Made by a program: the position numbers and the translations under genes
Source: Cheiracanthium punctorium
Taxonomy: Eukaryota; Arthropoda; Arachnida; Araneae; Cheiracanthiidae
DNA: 64,000 nt
Reading direction: 5' to 3'
NCBI GenBank assembly: GCA_038373885.1
Contig: JAWZYV010001807.1
Location: 62,001-126,000, forward strand
Notes under the pieces: generated by a model
What the model was told of the DNA's origin: nothing
The model's database searches: none
Seen by the model: only the letters and a program-made list of their open reading frames with translations
Shown: positions 11,301 to 26,200 of the stretch, one piece after another
How the letters are laid out: each line of letters begins with the position of its first letter
How positions within the stretch are numbered: the first letter of the stretch is position 1

Positions 11301-14300
11301 GAAATACTTAATTTTAGGTACATACTGTATAGACTGATGAAGTGTAGTATATATATCACCATAACTTAGTTTGATGGCTTCAGAGTTCTAGTGTTACCCG
11401 AAATTATAAAACTAAAAATTAAGTTACATCGAAAAAAATTTCGTCAGATTATTCACAAATTACTCTGTATCGTCTGCATTACAGAGATACCTAAAGGCTA
11501 TAATAGAGCCGATATATCAAACTCTTCGAGAGTGACCAGTCCTATCAAAGCCACATTCGTTTCAAAGCCCTTGAAAATGCGCCGATGCAAGATGATAAAA
11601 AAATGTATTTCTTTACACATATTTTTACGATTCTGTTAGTGAATATTTTATTCACTCTAGATTTTAACGTTTTATTTATGATATTATAATAAGCATAATA
11701 CCTATATTAAATTTTCTGAACAATGCAGTCAAATTGTTGCTTGACGTCATTTTCGCTTAATAAAGCGTTTAAAAAGAGCTCCTACTTTCTAAATAATTCT
11801 CTACAAAAGAACTGTCTTTGAATCTTAAAAGTCTTCTGTAGTCGGCTTGCGGAGATTCAAGTCCCAAAGCTTTGCTATGGCGAAAAGTGCCTTAACGCCT
11901 AATCATTTTTCTCAGAAAGTATTAGGTATTTTTAAATGAAATTTTTCTGTGTAAATGTTGAGAACTATTCGTAAGGATTGCGCGAATCAGATTTGAGTTA
12001 AAATAGCCGAAAGAGATTTTATTGCAGTCTGAAAGTAACAAAAATTCTAGAATAAAATATCTTTCCGCTAAATTAACTATAATCTGATTCGCGCAATCCT
12101 TGCGAATAGTTCTCAAGATTCACTCAGGAAAATTTCATTTAAAAATACCTAATACTTTCTGAGAAAAATGATTAGGCGTTAAGGCACTTTTCTTCATAAC
12201 AAAACATTGGGACTTGAATCTCCGCAAGCCGACTACAGAGGCCTCTTAAGGTAATGGTGGTACCGTTTACATTCTTTAAAATGTCAGTAATTATAATACA
12301 TGCTTCTTTATTCTTATTTTTATTGATTAAAATTGGCCGACTTAAAGATTATTAGGTAATTATTATTCAGAATGAAGGCACTTAGTAGATTTTTTATTCT
12401 TTTACGTTTTAGTATTATTTTTATTACGAAGCTATTACATTTTACGAGATCAGATATATCTGTTGTTAGAAGGGGCATATCTAATCAGCGCATTATGATA
12501 AATTTAAATATCAATTTTGTATAATTGGGACTTTATATTTTCTAAATTACTAGGGGCCAAGGTCCCCAGACTCGCTACGCTCGCTTTTCGTATGAGGCAT
12601 TCGGCCCTTAATAAGGCTTATTCGTAAAAAAGACATAATTTCAACAGACAAAACCCGAAGATTGGATCAGATAGAATGTTACTGAGCTACACATTGCTTG
12701 GTTCTTGCATGTTCATTGGTACATAAAAATTTAAACTTCACACTAAAGTAGACCCCCTCCCCCTCATGACATGGAAGATATTTTGTTATGGGAATCCGTG
12801 TTGTACAGGTCCTGAGCTATTCTCCACCTGGAGTGCGCACTCCGCTTATAATCGCTGGAAAAATTATTTGCACTCCTCAGAAACACAATGATATTTAATG
12901 TTGCCATTAAAAAGTTATATTAATTAGGAGCTAAAGCGTAATAAATTCAGAACATCTGTTTCAGCTGTATTTTTAATAACGTAAAACCTATTGGACATCT
13001 TGCGAATTTGACACCCATGGCGATTTTTCATTATTTGGCGACTTGCGTACATGTAAAGTTAATAAAAGTTACGGAACAGATAGGATAGCTTGCCACCAAT
13101 GGCGACTTTTCATTATTTAGCGATTGACACATGCTCACAACCTATAATTGCTGTTCATTTAAGGTTACCGGAAAACCGTTATCCATATTTTCATTTACAT
13201 AATCGTTTGCAGATTGGCGTACTTAGCACCACGAATTATACCATCTCGTCGCGCTAGCAAATATCCAAAGTGTACTATAACTTCTATAATGGCATAGTTA
13301 ACGCCGCCAAATATTTCTACTGCTAGAAAATAATCCAGCTTTAAAATAATCTGCATTTTAATTATTTTTCATTTTAAAGATATTAGTTATTCTGTTTTGG
13401 AAAAACGAATAATCGCTCATTCTGAACTCCTGTTGTCTAAGCGAACTTACTATTTGAAAATTGTCAACTTTGTGTAACACATTTTGAGTTACTTATTTCA
13501 TATAGTTTTAATTTTGGCGTAAAATGGGTGTATTTCTACTTCATGTTCGACAATTTCACGTGATACTACATACTTGGAAACGCTTTGTTGCAAAGGAATG
13601 AATGATTTTTATGCCAAATCTGGCAACCATCATGTTCATTTTTTCAGTTTTTTATTAGTATCTTCTAAAATAATTCGATTTTCGGAATTTAATTCAGCTT
13701 AGCATGTTCCTCGGAATTTTTCGAATGTGTGGGCACCTTAGTCGAAACTCAAATCCCTACGGTTTAGGAGGAGATTGGTCCATAAGCTTTGACAGCGGCG
13801 ACAGCGGCCTTTACTTTTTTTTAGAATAGAGAGATTACCTTACTTTTTGAATAATGGAATTTGGCGATTTTATTTTGTGCTTATTTTTCAGTTAAAGGAT
13901 TTATTACTGTTCTTGATTAGCGGATTAAAGTATGTTTCTAGTATTTGCGTCACGTACATTATTTGATTAATTGAACATATAAGCAGACTTTTGTTTCTTA
14001 AAATTAATATTTACTTTATGCATTAGTAGTTGTAAAAAATAATCATTTTACAGACATGCATGTTATGCCCTAATATCTAATGTCCCCAGGTGAGACCGGA
14101 GTGCGCAGCTAGTGACAAATATTTAATAGTGACAAATATTCCAGTTTTTCTTCCACGTAATAAATATTATCGTAAAAGACTTGTTTCTCCAAAAGTACAT
14201 TTACTTTTTTGCACATTTAAGTTTTTGCCAGTGAAACGGAGAAAAGATGGCTGTAAAAGAAAGGTTCCTAATGAGACACTCACTTTAAAACAAAGATAAC

Positions 14301-17300
14301 AAAATAATAATCTACAGTGATGTTCATTAGTATTATACTTTATGTACGTGTGAGAGGTCTAAATCATTAGGAATCGGTCAAATTTGCAAAGCTCAAAAGC
14401 ACTGCAATATTATCTCAAAAAGTACAAAGGTAAACGAAATTGCAAAATCTAGGAAGGATGTAACAATATGGGATAGTACGAAGATGTGACCATGTTGCAT
14501 AAAAATTCCGCTTCATAAAGTGAATAGTCCCAAGTAAAATTTAAACGACTATGCCTGCTTATAAACAATTATATAGCAAATAAGAATATATAAAACATTG
14601 CATTCACAGAATATTCTACACTTCAATGACGCACCTAAAAACTCAACAAAAGAAATTTTTTCTAACACAACCCATACATGTACTACGCAACGAAATCAGG
14701 GGCTCTTTTCTGCCACTTTCGTTTAAGTGAATATTCAGATGTGTGACATCAAATTGACGTCATTCGCAAACAGCTGACGTATGTTGGTATTTCGCAAGGT
14801 ATGGTAGCGCTTTGAATAGGTGCAGATTCTTCCTACCGAATGTTTACACTCTAGCATGCATTTCGAATTAAAGTCACAAATACGAAAGTTCGCTTAAACG
14901 AGTGTGGCAGAATGGAGCCCCTTGCTTCTGTTCCCTCCCTGTCGCTCTTACCCACAACTTTAAGATGTTTTTTACATTTCTAACGTTAGAGTTCACTTTT
15001 CCTCTGGCTACATAGATGTGTCGCCTATTTAGGAATTATCACACATTTGACATCATTCCTCTAAGTGTTTGGCTGTGAAAGAAGAGGGTACATCTTGAGT
15101 GTTTGGCACCTAATAGCGAGATTAAATTTTTAGGAGTGTTAATAATGCCTTTATGGAAGTTTCATGTTTCGAGCATAAAAATAGAGAGTTTTTGCATACC
15201 GTTTCTTCCTACATTAATGCTAACGCTATTCGCTATTCGGAGTATCTCGACCAAACAAGTTTGGTCTTCACACGTACGCATGCGCTGTATTGTCCAGTGT
15301 CATTTAACGTTAGCGTTACTGGGATTGAAACCTCTATTCAAAAACTCCTATATTATGGAAAACTCCTCCAATGGTAACCTTAATGAAAAATGATGCGCAT
15401 GCATAAACCGTCAAAAAGTGAAAAGTCGCCATGGATAGCACATATTATTTCAAGAAGAATAAAGATGGTTGAAGTTACTCACCAGACTAACGAGTGTGAA
15501 GCATCCTCCATCGTCTTTTCTGGCGAGGTGCTTCCTGATGTACATGAAGTAGACGTGTTCGAGCACAAGCAGTAGGAGCGTGAAGAGAACCCCGAACCCG
15601 AGGAGTAGGAAGGCACTCATGAACTGGTTGATGTCCAGGGGGTTGCTCGCATTGCGCTTCTGGTTCTGTGGCTTGCACACTCCCTGAAGCCAGAAGCGCT
15701 GCAGGCGCTCGATATCGCCTGTGGGGGGAAAAAAAGACAACAGCAAAAGACATGAGTCATCATGCCCCTAAAAAGGCATCAACTACACTTCACAACACGA
15801 TATAGGTCTATTAACCCTTTGAAGCGCAACCATTTCTCAAAGCTGATAAAAGGGCAACGGTTGCCATCGTTGGATTTAACTACCAGCAAGATGGCGGTCG
15901 GTTGAATCGTTCATCGCGTGCCGCAATTCTGGACACCAATTTTTGACACAGCTGGCTGTGCGAAATGAGTCACAATGAACGATTCAATCGAGACCACCAT
16001 ATTACTGGTAGTGGCGAGCCATGGCAACGGTGCCCCTTTTTTCAGCACTGGCAGTCTCTGTCCAGTTTTTCTTCCATATCAATGAATCTGAATGGTATTC
16101 TCCAGTTTTCAGCAGATGCCGGTGCTGTTAAAAATAATCCTGACAATTTCACGAATAATCGACCATTTTAACGGGAAATGATGTGCTAAAAAGTAAAGGA
16201 TTCCCGCGTAACTATGTCACCCTCAAGTATTTTTAGAGAAATTATAAATGTATTCTTCGCGACTGACAACAGTCAAAACGTCAGAGTTTTGTGTCCTGAC
16301 GTCAAGGATACCGCGGGTGAAAGGATGAAGAGGAAGTCCAAGTAAGAATCATTCCCTTCATTGTTAGGTTAGAATCTTCTGGGGATCAATTCCCCTCCAG
16401 TTGACAGAAGTCCGTCGGTGGTTAGGTTAAATTTTTTTTACTCAGTTATCGACAGCTCTAGCCACTTTTTTGAACTGGTTCTTACCTCATTCAGCCAATC
16501 ACAAGAACTCCATATTGCTTCTTCTCAAGGAACCTCTTACGGCCCCTTGTAGGTGCAGAAGAGATTATGACTGTTACTTAAAGACGTATCGAGATAGAAT
16601 AGGGCCCTGGACCAGTTCATATTTAGAAGCTACCTCGCATAAAATCTTGAATAGATAAGAAAATGACCAATAAATTAAAAACTCAGAAATAGGGTCAAAA
16701 CCATTTTATTTTACATTTGAAATACTTCCGCGAATGCTTATGTAGTGACGCCATCTGGAGTACAGGGCATTAATGGAATATTTAAAATGTTAAATAGAAT
16801 ACAACAGGAAGTATTTTTGAGTTTTTAACTTCAATCGTTTTATAAAATGATCATATGCGTACGTATTTAACAAATTTTAAGGTTTTATACAGAGTAGTTT
16901 CTAAATGAATGGGTCCTGAAGATTGTAATATAGAGAGAATCTAAAGATTAATCTTTACTAGGATTTCTTCGTAACTTTTCAATGTAAAAATGAACTATCA
17001 TTCATTTTTCAATAGTAATTATTATTAGAAGATGCCTCCACGTCAGGCATAGTGTGGTGTCTGCTTCTCACAATATAATGTAGATGGCAACACCAGACAA
17101 ATAACCATAACAAAAACGTTAAAAGATGTCATATGTTCATCCTAACTCTATATGTTCTAAACGGAACATTTGTATTGGTGCTTTCTATAAGCATGTGTAT
17201 GCGTTTTGTGGGTAATAATAAATACAAGACAGATGCTTCTTAAATCTTCCACCACCTACACCTGTTCCACAAACAGTACACATACTTATGCCAAATCAAA

Positions 17301-20197
17301 TAGTTAATGCAGGTATACAAAGAAATGTGTAGTCCAAACCGACAGTCAGTACCAACAATCAGAAAAGAACAATTTAAATATACTTAAAGCAATATACTAC
17401 ACTTAAGAATAAATTTCTAAACAACATGCTATGCACCAAAATAAAGCTAAAACCAGTCAAAAATTATCAAAAGGTAAATCCAGTTTTAGAGACTTTTTTA
17501 ATTATCTTCGTTACAAAAGTCACATTCAGGGATTTTCAATTCATTGGACAAATCGTAGAAATTCAAATTTTCAGCAATTTTCCGATCTGTTGTTTTGCAG
17601 AATGGGATACTCTGATGACTACGTGTTGTCAACTATAAGAGATTTGACTCAATGGTATTATGCATGTTTATAAGACAGAATATTAAAGGTTACATTTAGT
17701 GACAGAGCTGTAGATATGAATTGCACAGGCGACAGTGGGAAGCAATACCGAGCTAGAATGTTTTGTTTTATTCTCCAGGCCAGGGAGGTATTTCCCGCGG
17801 GGCATTCGGGGCAAGCGCCCGTCCCCCCCCCCCACACACACACACAAAAAAAGAGGACCCCAAATTACTTTTTAAGTTTAAAAATCTGCAAATTTAGATT
17901 TTATTTTAAGATAAGTGAGAGAAAAACTAATTTTATGATAAATGATATTAATAATAATTATTTTATGACTATATCATAGCGCTAGCATTATATTCACACC
18001 TTTTTCTAGTTGAACCGTATAGCCTTAGGCAATTATTCAGCGCAAACTTATCAGTCAAGCGTGGCCTATGTAGTGATGTATGCTGATCGAGAAGAAACCA
18101 TACAGCTGATTTTTATTTGGAATAGATAAAAGTAAATAGCTTCCTAAGTAGAGTGAAATGAAGATATACCCCTTTATAAATAAATGCTGCGATACAAGCA
18201 TTAGGAAAATATATAAAAAATATTAAAATATTGTGGAATTTGTTACTTGAAGAATATGTAATGAAATTAACGATTGAAAATTAAATAATATAACTGTAAT
18301 ATTATTACTATCAAACTACTGCATTTCTCTTTGAATCTCGATTAAATAATCAATTTTATGCTGTTACACAATCCTTCTTTGTATGATGTGATGTGAAAGT
18401 TGGTTTGTAGGGTATGATAAAAGTTTTCGTAAGAGGAGGCTCCCCAAATGCGGCCTTTGCCCTGGGACCCCATCTCTGCAAATCGGTCCCTGCTCTTTGT
18501 GAAATAGTAATTCTGGTGGCACTGACCATTTTGTTCCTTGCATAAATAAAGCCTGTACCTTCCAAATAATACAGGGGTCGATGATGACACCGAAATACTT
18601 ATGCGTTTTGCCCATTCAATCAGAGTGTTGGATACATAAACATTTTTCATATTGTTTTCTGCTTTTAGTGAAATGAATAGCACGACATTTAGAGGGAGGT
18701 TTAATTGTAATTTTTATTTATTAAATCGGTGTGTAGTTGAAGATATTCTTATATTGTGTTGCAGCATCGCACGCGAATAAAATAAGTTCAGTTAGTTTGT
18801 TTCTTAATAGCACTTCTACGGAATATAAAAATAATTTTAAAAAAGTACGTTAAAGAACTAATTTTAAAAATTATCATATAAACTGACATTGCATTTGATT
18901 TAAAACTGAATTTTACAGATGGAATAACAATAATTAATTGTAATTAATTGTACGATAAATTGTAATTAATTGTAATTAATTGTAATTCATTGTAATTAAA
19001 TTGTAATTAATTGTAATTAATTGTACAATAGTTTTAAAAATTATCATATAAACTAACATTGCATTTGATTTAAAACTGAATATTACAGATGGAACAACAA
19101 TAATTAATTGTAATTAATTGTAAAATAATTAATTGTAATTTTTCATTTATTAAATCGGGTCTCTATGACATCTGTGTGCAGTTGAAGCTATTCTTACATT
19201 GAAATTGCAGCATCGCCCTCGAATCAAACAAGTTCAGTTAGTTCGTTTCTTAATCGCACTTCTACGGAATATAAAAATAATTTTAGAAAAGTACGTTAAC
19301 GAACTAGTTTTAAAAATTATCATATAAACTAACATTGCATTTGATTTAAAACTGAATATTACAGATGTAATAACAAACAAAATTTAAATTTTAAAACAAT
19401 TTGCACCGTTATTGTAATTGTGACTCTCTGTCAGATATTATCTTTACTTTTCCAGTTCTTTTGTCCAGTGCCGCAACTGGAAAAAATCTGGAGTGACTCC
19501 ACTCGACTTTCCGAACACTTACGATTAAGATCATTACCAAGCATTTAAATAAATTTTAATCGATGAATAATTCAAACATATATACCAAATTGAAACTCAA
19601 TCGAATGCGACGTTTAAACACTTGCGCACTTTCAAGAATTTCTCCCCATATGCCATTATGCTATAATATATAAAAAAAAAAATTGTCATAGCCCTGTAGA
19701 AAAACTATAAGTCTTATACACACCAAAATCAATACCGGTCTTAAGATGGTGATTTATAAAATATATACCCAATTTCAGCTCAATCGAATCTACCGTTTAA
19801 ACGCTAGCGCACTTTCAAGAATTTCCCCCCCATAGGCCAGAATGTAAAAGAAATCTTTGTAGTAGTCCTGTAGTGGAACTATAAGTCCTATACACACCAA
19901 AATCAATACTGGTCTTAAGATGGTGACTTATAACATATATACCCAATTTGAGCTCAATCGAATGTATCGTTTAAAGGCTAGCGCACTTTCAAGAATTTCC
20001 CCCGATAGGCCTTAATGTAAAAGAAATATTTGTCGTAGCCCTGTAGAAAAACTATAAGTCCTATACACACCAAAATCAATACCAGTCTTGAGATGGTGAT
20101 TTATAACATATATACCCAATTTCAGCTCAAACGAATGTTCCGTTCAGAGCTATCGTGTTCACTCACACACACGCACACACACACACACGCGCGCGCG

Positions 20198-20261
<64 letters not shown>

Positions 20262-23200
20262 TACGTACATCTCGTAAAAGTAGCATAAATGGATTCAGAA
20301 GCCCTCAAAACGTGTAAAAAAAAACACCAAAATCTCGAAGTCGAATTTTTTCATGATTACAATATTTTCCTTACATGGTACATGTTCGGAAAGTAAAAAC
20401 AGCCCCGAGTGCTCGAGTTTACATCACCCGTTGCAAACCTCATTTTAGGCACACCTTCTTTGGAACCATAATTGATTTTAGCGCCCCTATCAGCACGACA
20501 TCCGGGGAACGTGCCCTGTTTTCTGCCCTCTAGTTGAAGCCCTATGCTTTTGTTTCAGCTTGACATTAATTAATTAATTAATCAATTAATTAAAATAATT
20601 TTAGCGCCCTTCTCAGCAAGACATCTGAGAAATGTGCCCTGTTTTCTGCCCTCTAGTTGAAGCTCTGTGCTTTTGCTTCAGCTTGACATTATTTTAATTA
20701 ACCAATCAATTAATTAATTAATTAATTTAATTTTTTTGTGAGAATATAAACAGAAAAGTTGATTGATTTCAAGGTGAAATAGCAAGGACAGATGCGTCGT
20801 CATAAGTGATATCAAGTCACACAGTAGAAATCGGAAAAGCTTGGGTATTCAACACTCATGGCGACTTTTCGACTTGGCGAATGTTCAAATAGGGCTAACG
20901 CTTAGAAAGTGTAGCTGTTTCTATCGTTTGATTTAACTACAGATGGAACATGGTGGACGAAGGAATCGTCAACTGGGTGCCAAAGAAATTCTCTGGCTCT
21001 GTGGTGGCACTCGATTGGCAGTTCTGTCGACCGCCTTATTGCTGGTAAGTGAAATCGAGTAATGCAACAGTGCATATTTTTAGCATTATACTATCTATCA
21101 TGGTGTTCTTATATATCGATGTATTCGATGACGGTACTTCTTTGACTATATACCAGCAGTCAGTCAGTCACTGTGAAATGAAATAACGTTTAAAGGGCTT
21201 AATCTTATATCTGGTACCTGGACAAAACACATTCTATATATTAGATATACCGCACTTAAAACACTTCAATATAGAGGACACTTTCAAAGTCTCCTTTGTT
21301 CACAGATCAAAACAATCTGTTTTGAAACTAAACATGTTTCATCAATTTGTTACTCTGAAGTTCTTTCCAAAATGAGAGACAAAAGATACATTAAAATTTA
21401 TGCAATTAATTCTCTTTTTAAGCAATACTTAATAAACAGTAAAATTAATTATTTTGTTTCTAACAAAAGAAAACTGATGTATCGTAGAAATATTTTAAAA
21501 GATATATGAAGAATTTTTTGCATCTTTCATTTTGCCTATCTGTTTGACCGCGCTCTAACTTTTAAAGAATTATTGGTTTATTGTAATCATATTACTGAAG
21601 TTTATTTCGATAAATTCCTCGGCATCCATGTGTAATGTGTTGTGTAGAGACTCACAATATAAATTCATTTATTTCAGTCATTTAACATCAATTTAACAGA
21701 TTAAAAAAAAAAATAATAATGCTCTTGTGTTCGATCTAATAATTTTTATGGAGTACATTTAATGAATTCCAGAAAATTATTTTAAAATCGGCGGTTCCAC
21801 TTTTAATATTTGCTGTTCTTGTAGGGTAAGCCTACTAGTGAGTGAGCATAACCAGAGAATCCCCATTTTGAATATATTTTTGAAAAGTAAGGTTTGAAGA
21901 GTTTTCCAAAATGAGGATTTTCAACAGTAGTTTACTCTCATGCAGTAGAAAGCTATATTACATAGGGCTACAGGCGAATTTCAACATAGGGTTACCAGGC
22001 AAAATGCACGAAAGATGAGAGATAAAAATGATATAGTCAAATAATATCGTTTTAATACGGCAATAATGAAACTAAAAAAATTGGGGGGTTCAAGGGGAGT
22101 CTCCCTCTGACGAGGCTCGAACAGCCGAGTTATATTCAGATATTGTTTACCCTGGTCACCTGCTCTTTCTCTTGGAAAATCATCATTTATTGATGTTTAT
22201 TATCGTGGAAATAGTATGCAATTTCATTAAATGAACATATTATGCCATTTCCTGTTCATTTATTAATGAGTATGTCCATTTTATCTCTCACCCCCTTTAT
22301 TGAAAATTGTCCGAAAAATGTGTCCCAAAAAAAGCGACATAAAAATGCGACATAATTTTGCATATATTTAAATACTTATTAGTTCACAACAGCTTTAATC
22401 TATTGTTACAACATTTCGTAAGCTGTAGAATATGCATCAGATGTATTTTTCTATAAATAGGTTACAATCCTAAAAATTTCAACATAGGTTTACCAGGCGA
22501 AATACACGAAAGATGAGAGATAAAAGGACATACTCAATTAATAACGTTTTAATATGGCAATAATGAAACTAAAAAATTAGGGGGGTTCAGGGGGGGATTC
22601 AGATATTGTTTAGATATTATGGCTCCTACCTCCCTCAGCCTGAGCCACATGTTCACTATCACAGAATTAAGAGAATCATCGATGCTAGATTTAAAGCGCA
22701 TCTTAGAGAGACTTTTGTGGAAATTGGTGAAGGGAAAGAGCTGGAGTGACTTGAGGAGAATTCCCATCCCTCGTGAACTGCCTGAAGCTGTTGGTGTCGC
22801 CAACTTTAGGATTAAGACTGGACACAACTACATTTTCAAACATGTGCACAGATTTGGTTTAGAAGACTCTCCAACTTGCCCTCTGTGCAATGCCTTTGGC
22901 ATGTCTGGAGATCATTTGACCCCTTGTTCTCGACTTAGTGATGTAGCAGCGGTTAACTCTGCTAAAAACTTTTCAAATTTTGTTTGTGTTTCTGAACTCT
23001 GTTTGTGAACCTACCGGGCTGCCCGTCTCAGGCTAATGGCTGTCATGTCAAGGTCTGGCGTAGGATTAAAAAAAAAAAAAAGAGATATTGTCCTACATTT
23101 TCCTCAAACATCCACAAGAATTCAATAACATAAGCTCACTCAATTCATTTACATGAATTACAGAAGACACCGGTTATAACGTACTCTCACGGGACCTAAA

Positions 23201-26200
23201 AAAGAGTACGTTATAGCCGAAATACGTTATAAGCAGTACCACCGGTAAGACTCAATATTACACAAAAGAAAGTGGGCTCATAATTTCATTGTAATATGTG
23301 TTTTAAACAGGTCTGATTTTTTAAAAATTTATATTAAACAGAGAAAATTCTTTATTACTTACAAGTTTTATTGAGATAAACAATCTGTAATTTTCTTTTG
23401 CTTTCAGTGGGCATATTCTACTTTAAAGATGCCGTTTTGGATACCCATAATACACTTTTGTAGAGTCTCTGCATCATCACTGCGACATTCGAAATATCGT
23501 GATAATGTTTTTGTAGTATTTAATGCGCCGTGTATGCTTGGTATAGGCGCCTCTGTTTCTTCTTCACTATCATCAGAATCATTATATATAAGGCTTTTCA
23601 GGTGGCATTTACATTGATGAATGACAAATAAAAAGCATGGTCTTAGCCCTCCCTACCTAGCAAGCGAAAAAGATTAAAGATCGCTCCCTTCATTCATACA
23701 CAATTCATCTCGCTAGAGAATCTGAAAACTGACAACGTGAGTTTTTGAAGGTACTGAAATTTCCCAGAACAAGGAAGTAAAATTCTTAAGAAAAGCAAAT
23801 TTTATTTTTGGCTTTGGTGTAAAAAGTACGTTATAGCCGAAGTACGTACTTTTGTTAGGTATGTTTTAACCGAAGTTAAATAACATCATAAATATAGGAC
23901 TGCAATCGGGATCTAGCTTCTAGCTACGTTATAACCGATAGTACGTTATATCCCAGGTCCGTTATAACCGGTGCGCGCTGTACTTATAAAAAATATTTAT
24001 TACAGCCAAATCCATAAAGCTACGTTTAAAAAATGTGATTAAAATAATGAACTGTGCTTAGGTGCTCTTTACCGGTAGATTTATCCTCTAGTCATTTTCA
24101 AGTACGTACTTTTGCTTTTCATGCAGCCGTAAGTTGATAAGTGAAAGAATAAATATCCAGGGAATATAAGCTAAAGTTTTCGGGCTGAAAAGTGTCAGAG
24201 AGTAAAGTGTTCATAGAAGGTTGCATTAAAATATTTATGAGGTCAATTCTGTGGAATATAAAGCACTCTATCGCAAACCGTAAACTCGCATGGGTTCAAA
24301 CAATTCACGTTTCACTTTCAAAGTGCTTTCAGACAGCTGGATAAAAGAACAAGGTCTCGAGGTTTTGATGGGGCGTCGGAAGCCCTGCTCTTTCACTGTT
24401 AAATTCAAGAATTTCGAGAATGATAAAGTACTCTGAAGTATGTCTCAGTGGAAAAAGAAGAAAACAGACGAATCTTTGGAGGAATTCGTCTTAAGATTCC
24501 TTTTCTCTGCCAGAATAAGTAAGAAAAAATATTCATGGATTCAAATACAATATATTTAATTTCTCTTCAGGAAATGCTATCACTTCATTAACCCTTTGAG
24601 GCGCAACCCTTTCCCAATACTGAAAAAAGGGCAGCCGTTGCCATCGAACGACTTAACTACCAGCAAGATGGTGGAGATCTAGAGAGTGCCACAGATCGCG
24701 AGACAGATCCAGCTGCGTCAAAAAAGGGTCTCTAGATCTGTGGCGCGATGAACGTTTCGATCGTCCGCCATCTTGCTGGTAGTTAAGTCGAGCGATGGCA
24801 ACGGCTGCCCTTTTTCCAGCATTGGGCAATCTATCCAGCTGTTCTCGCATTCTGCCATTTTTCAGCAGATGTCAGTGCTGTTAAAAATAATCGTGACAAT
24901 TTTTTTTACGGGAAATGACGTGCTAAAAAGTAAAGGATTCTCGTGGAGCTATGTCACCCGCAACTATTTTTATAGAAATCAAATCTATTCTTCGTGACTG
25001 GCAACAGTCAAAACGTCAGAGTTTGGTGTACCCAGAGCGGGAACACTGCGCGTTAAAGGGTTAAGTCACTATCCGCCAAGACGACCAAGTTTGCCGCCCC
25101 ATACCACACGAACCTGGCACGCATTTTAATTGGCCAAATTATTGGACTCACTTCAACGAAAATCAATTTTCTTTGTTTTAACAGTATTTGTCATTAAATA
25201 ACACCAGTGTTAATGTGCCAAAGATAGCAACCTGGTGTTTTTATAGCTGCATTGTTTAAAAATGCATCCTGGGTTACAATAATATAAACGAAACAGGGAA
25301 TGACTAAAAAGGGCTTTTGCTCACTGAATGGCGATATTTTATTTGAAAGCGGTATGGGCGATAAACACGTCAAGTATTGTCAATTCGATATTTGAAATCT
25401 GTGGAAGATCCGAAAGATCTTGCATTTTCGCGTATGCATTATTTTTATTTTGTAATCAAACTATTGCGTCACATACGTAAATAAAAGTAACTAGTAACGA
25501 ATATGCATGTTCCATTTGACATCATTGAACTGTTAATTTAGATTTTTGCTCATGTGTTATTGTTATTCCGCTAATGTTTACATCTAGTTGTTGCCATTTC
25601 AGCGTTGAAATAAAGGCCATTTTGGTACCGCATACGTTAGTGTTTTATATACGTAGATTGTTTTGGCCATACCCAAAATCTCGCCAACAATATTTCCGTG
25701 TATTTGATACCCATTACCTTTTTCTCAAGTCTCGCAATCCTCAATCTCACGAACTAGAAAAAGTTTTGGTCGTTAAAATAATTGATTCCAATTTGGCGCA
25801 GCTTTCATAATGTGAACACTGGCTTGTACGCATACTGGAAATGTTTTTACGAACGTTCTACGTATTCCAAAAACTAATATTTGATGTTTATCTCTTATTT
25901 GTGAGAACACCAAAGTTGCAAACATTGCTTTTATAATCATGCGTTTGGAACAGAATATAAAAGTTGTTAGTACATATATATATATATATATATCCTCGAA
26001 AACAAAGCTGTGTCTGTACATATCCTTTGGAGAAAATGAAGGCAAAAAATCTACAAAAGAAGCTTCTAAAACTCACCATTCTCCCTGTATTCTATCATCT
26101 TCTTATTGAACATGTTGAGGTACTTGAACTTTTTTGGCATGGCAAATCCGTATCCGGTCATCGCGTACCAGGACCCGACAGTCAGTAGACGGCACTCATT

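Noticed and set aside
20093..20317. Frame with Thr-His repeats
   Set aside because: Translation of an AC microsatellite.
22549..22827. Minus-strand frame over the LINE 3' end
   Set aside because: Antisense shadow of the LINE ORF2 frame, which carries the zinc knuckle on the plus strand.
24653..24997. Frames within MITE copies (also 26451-26780, 39502-39850, 28217-28479)
   Set aside because: They recur with each MITE copy on both strands, which reflects the palindrome and not a gene.
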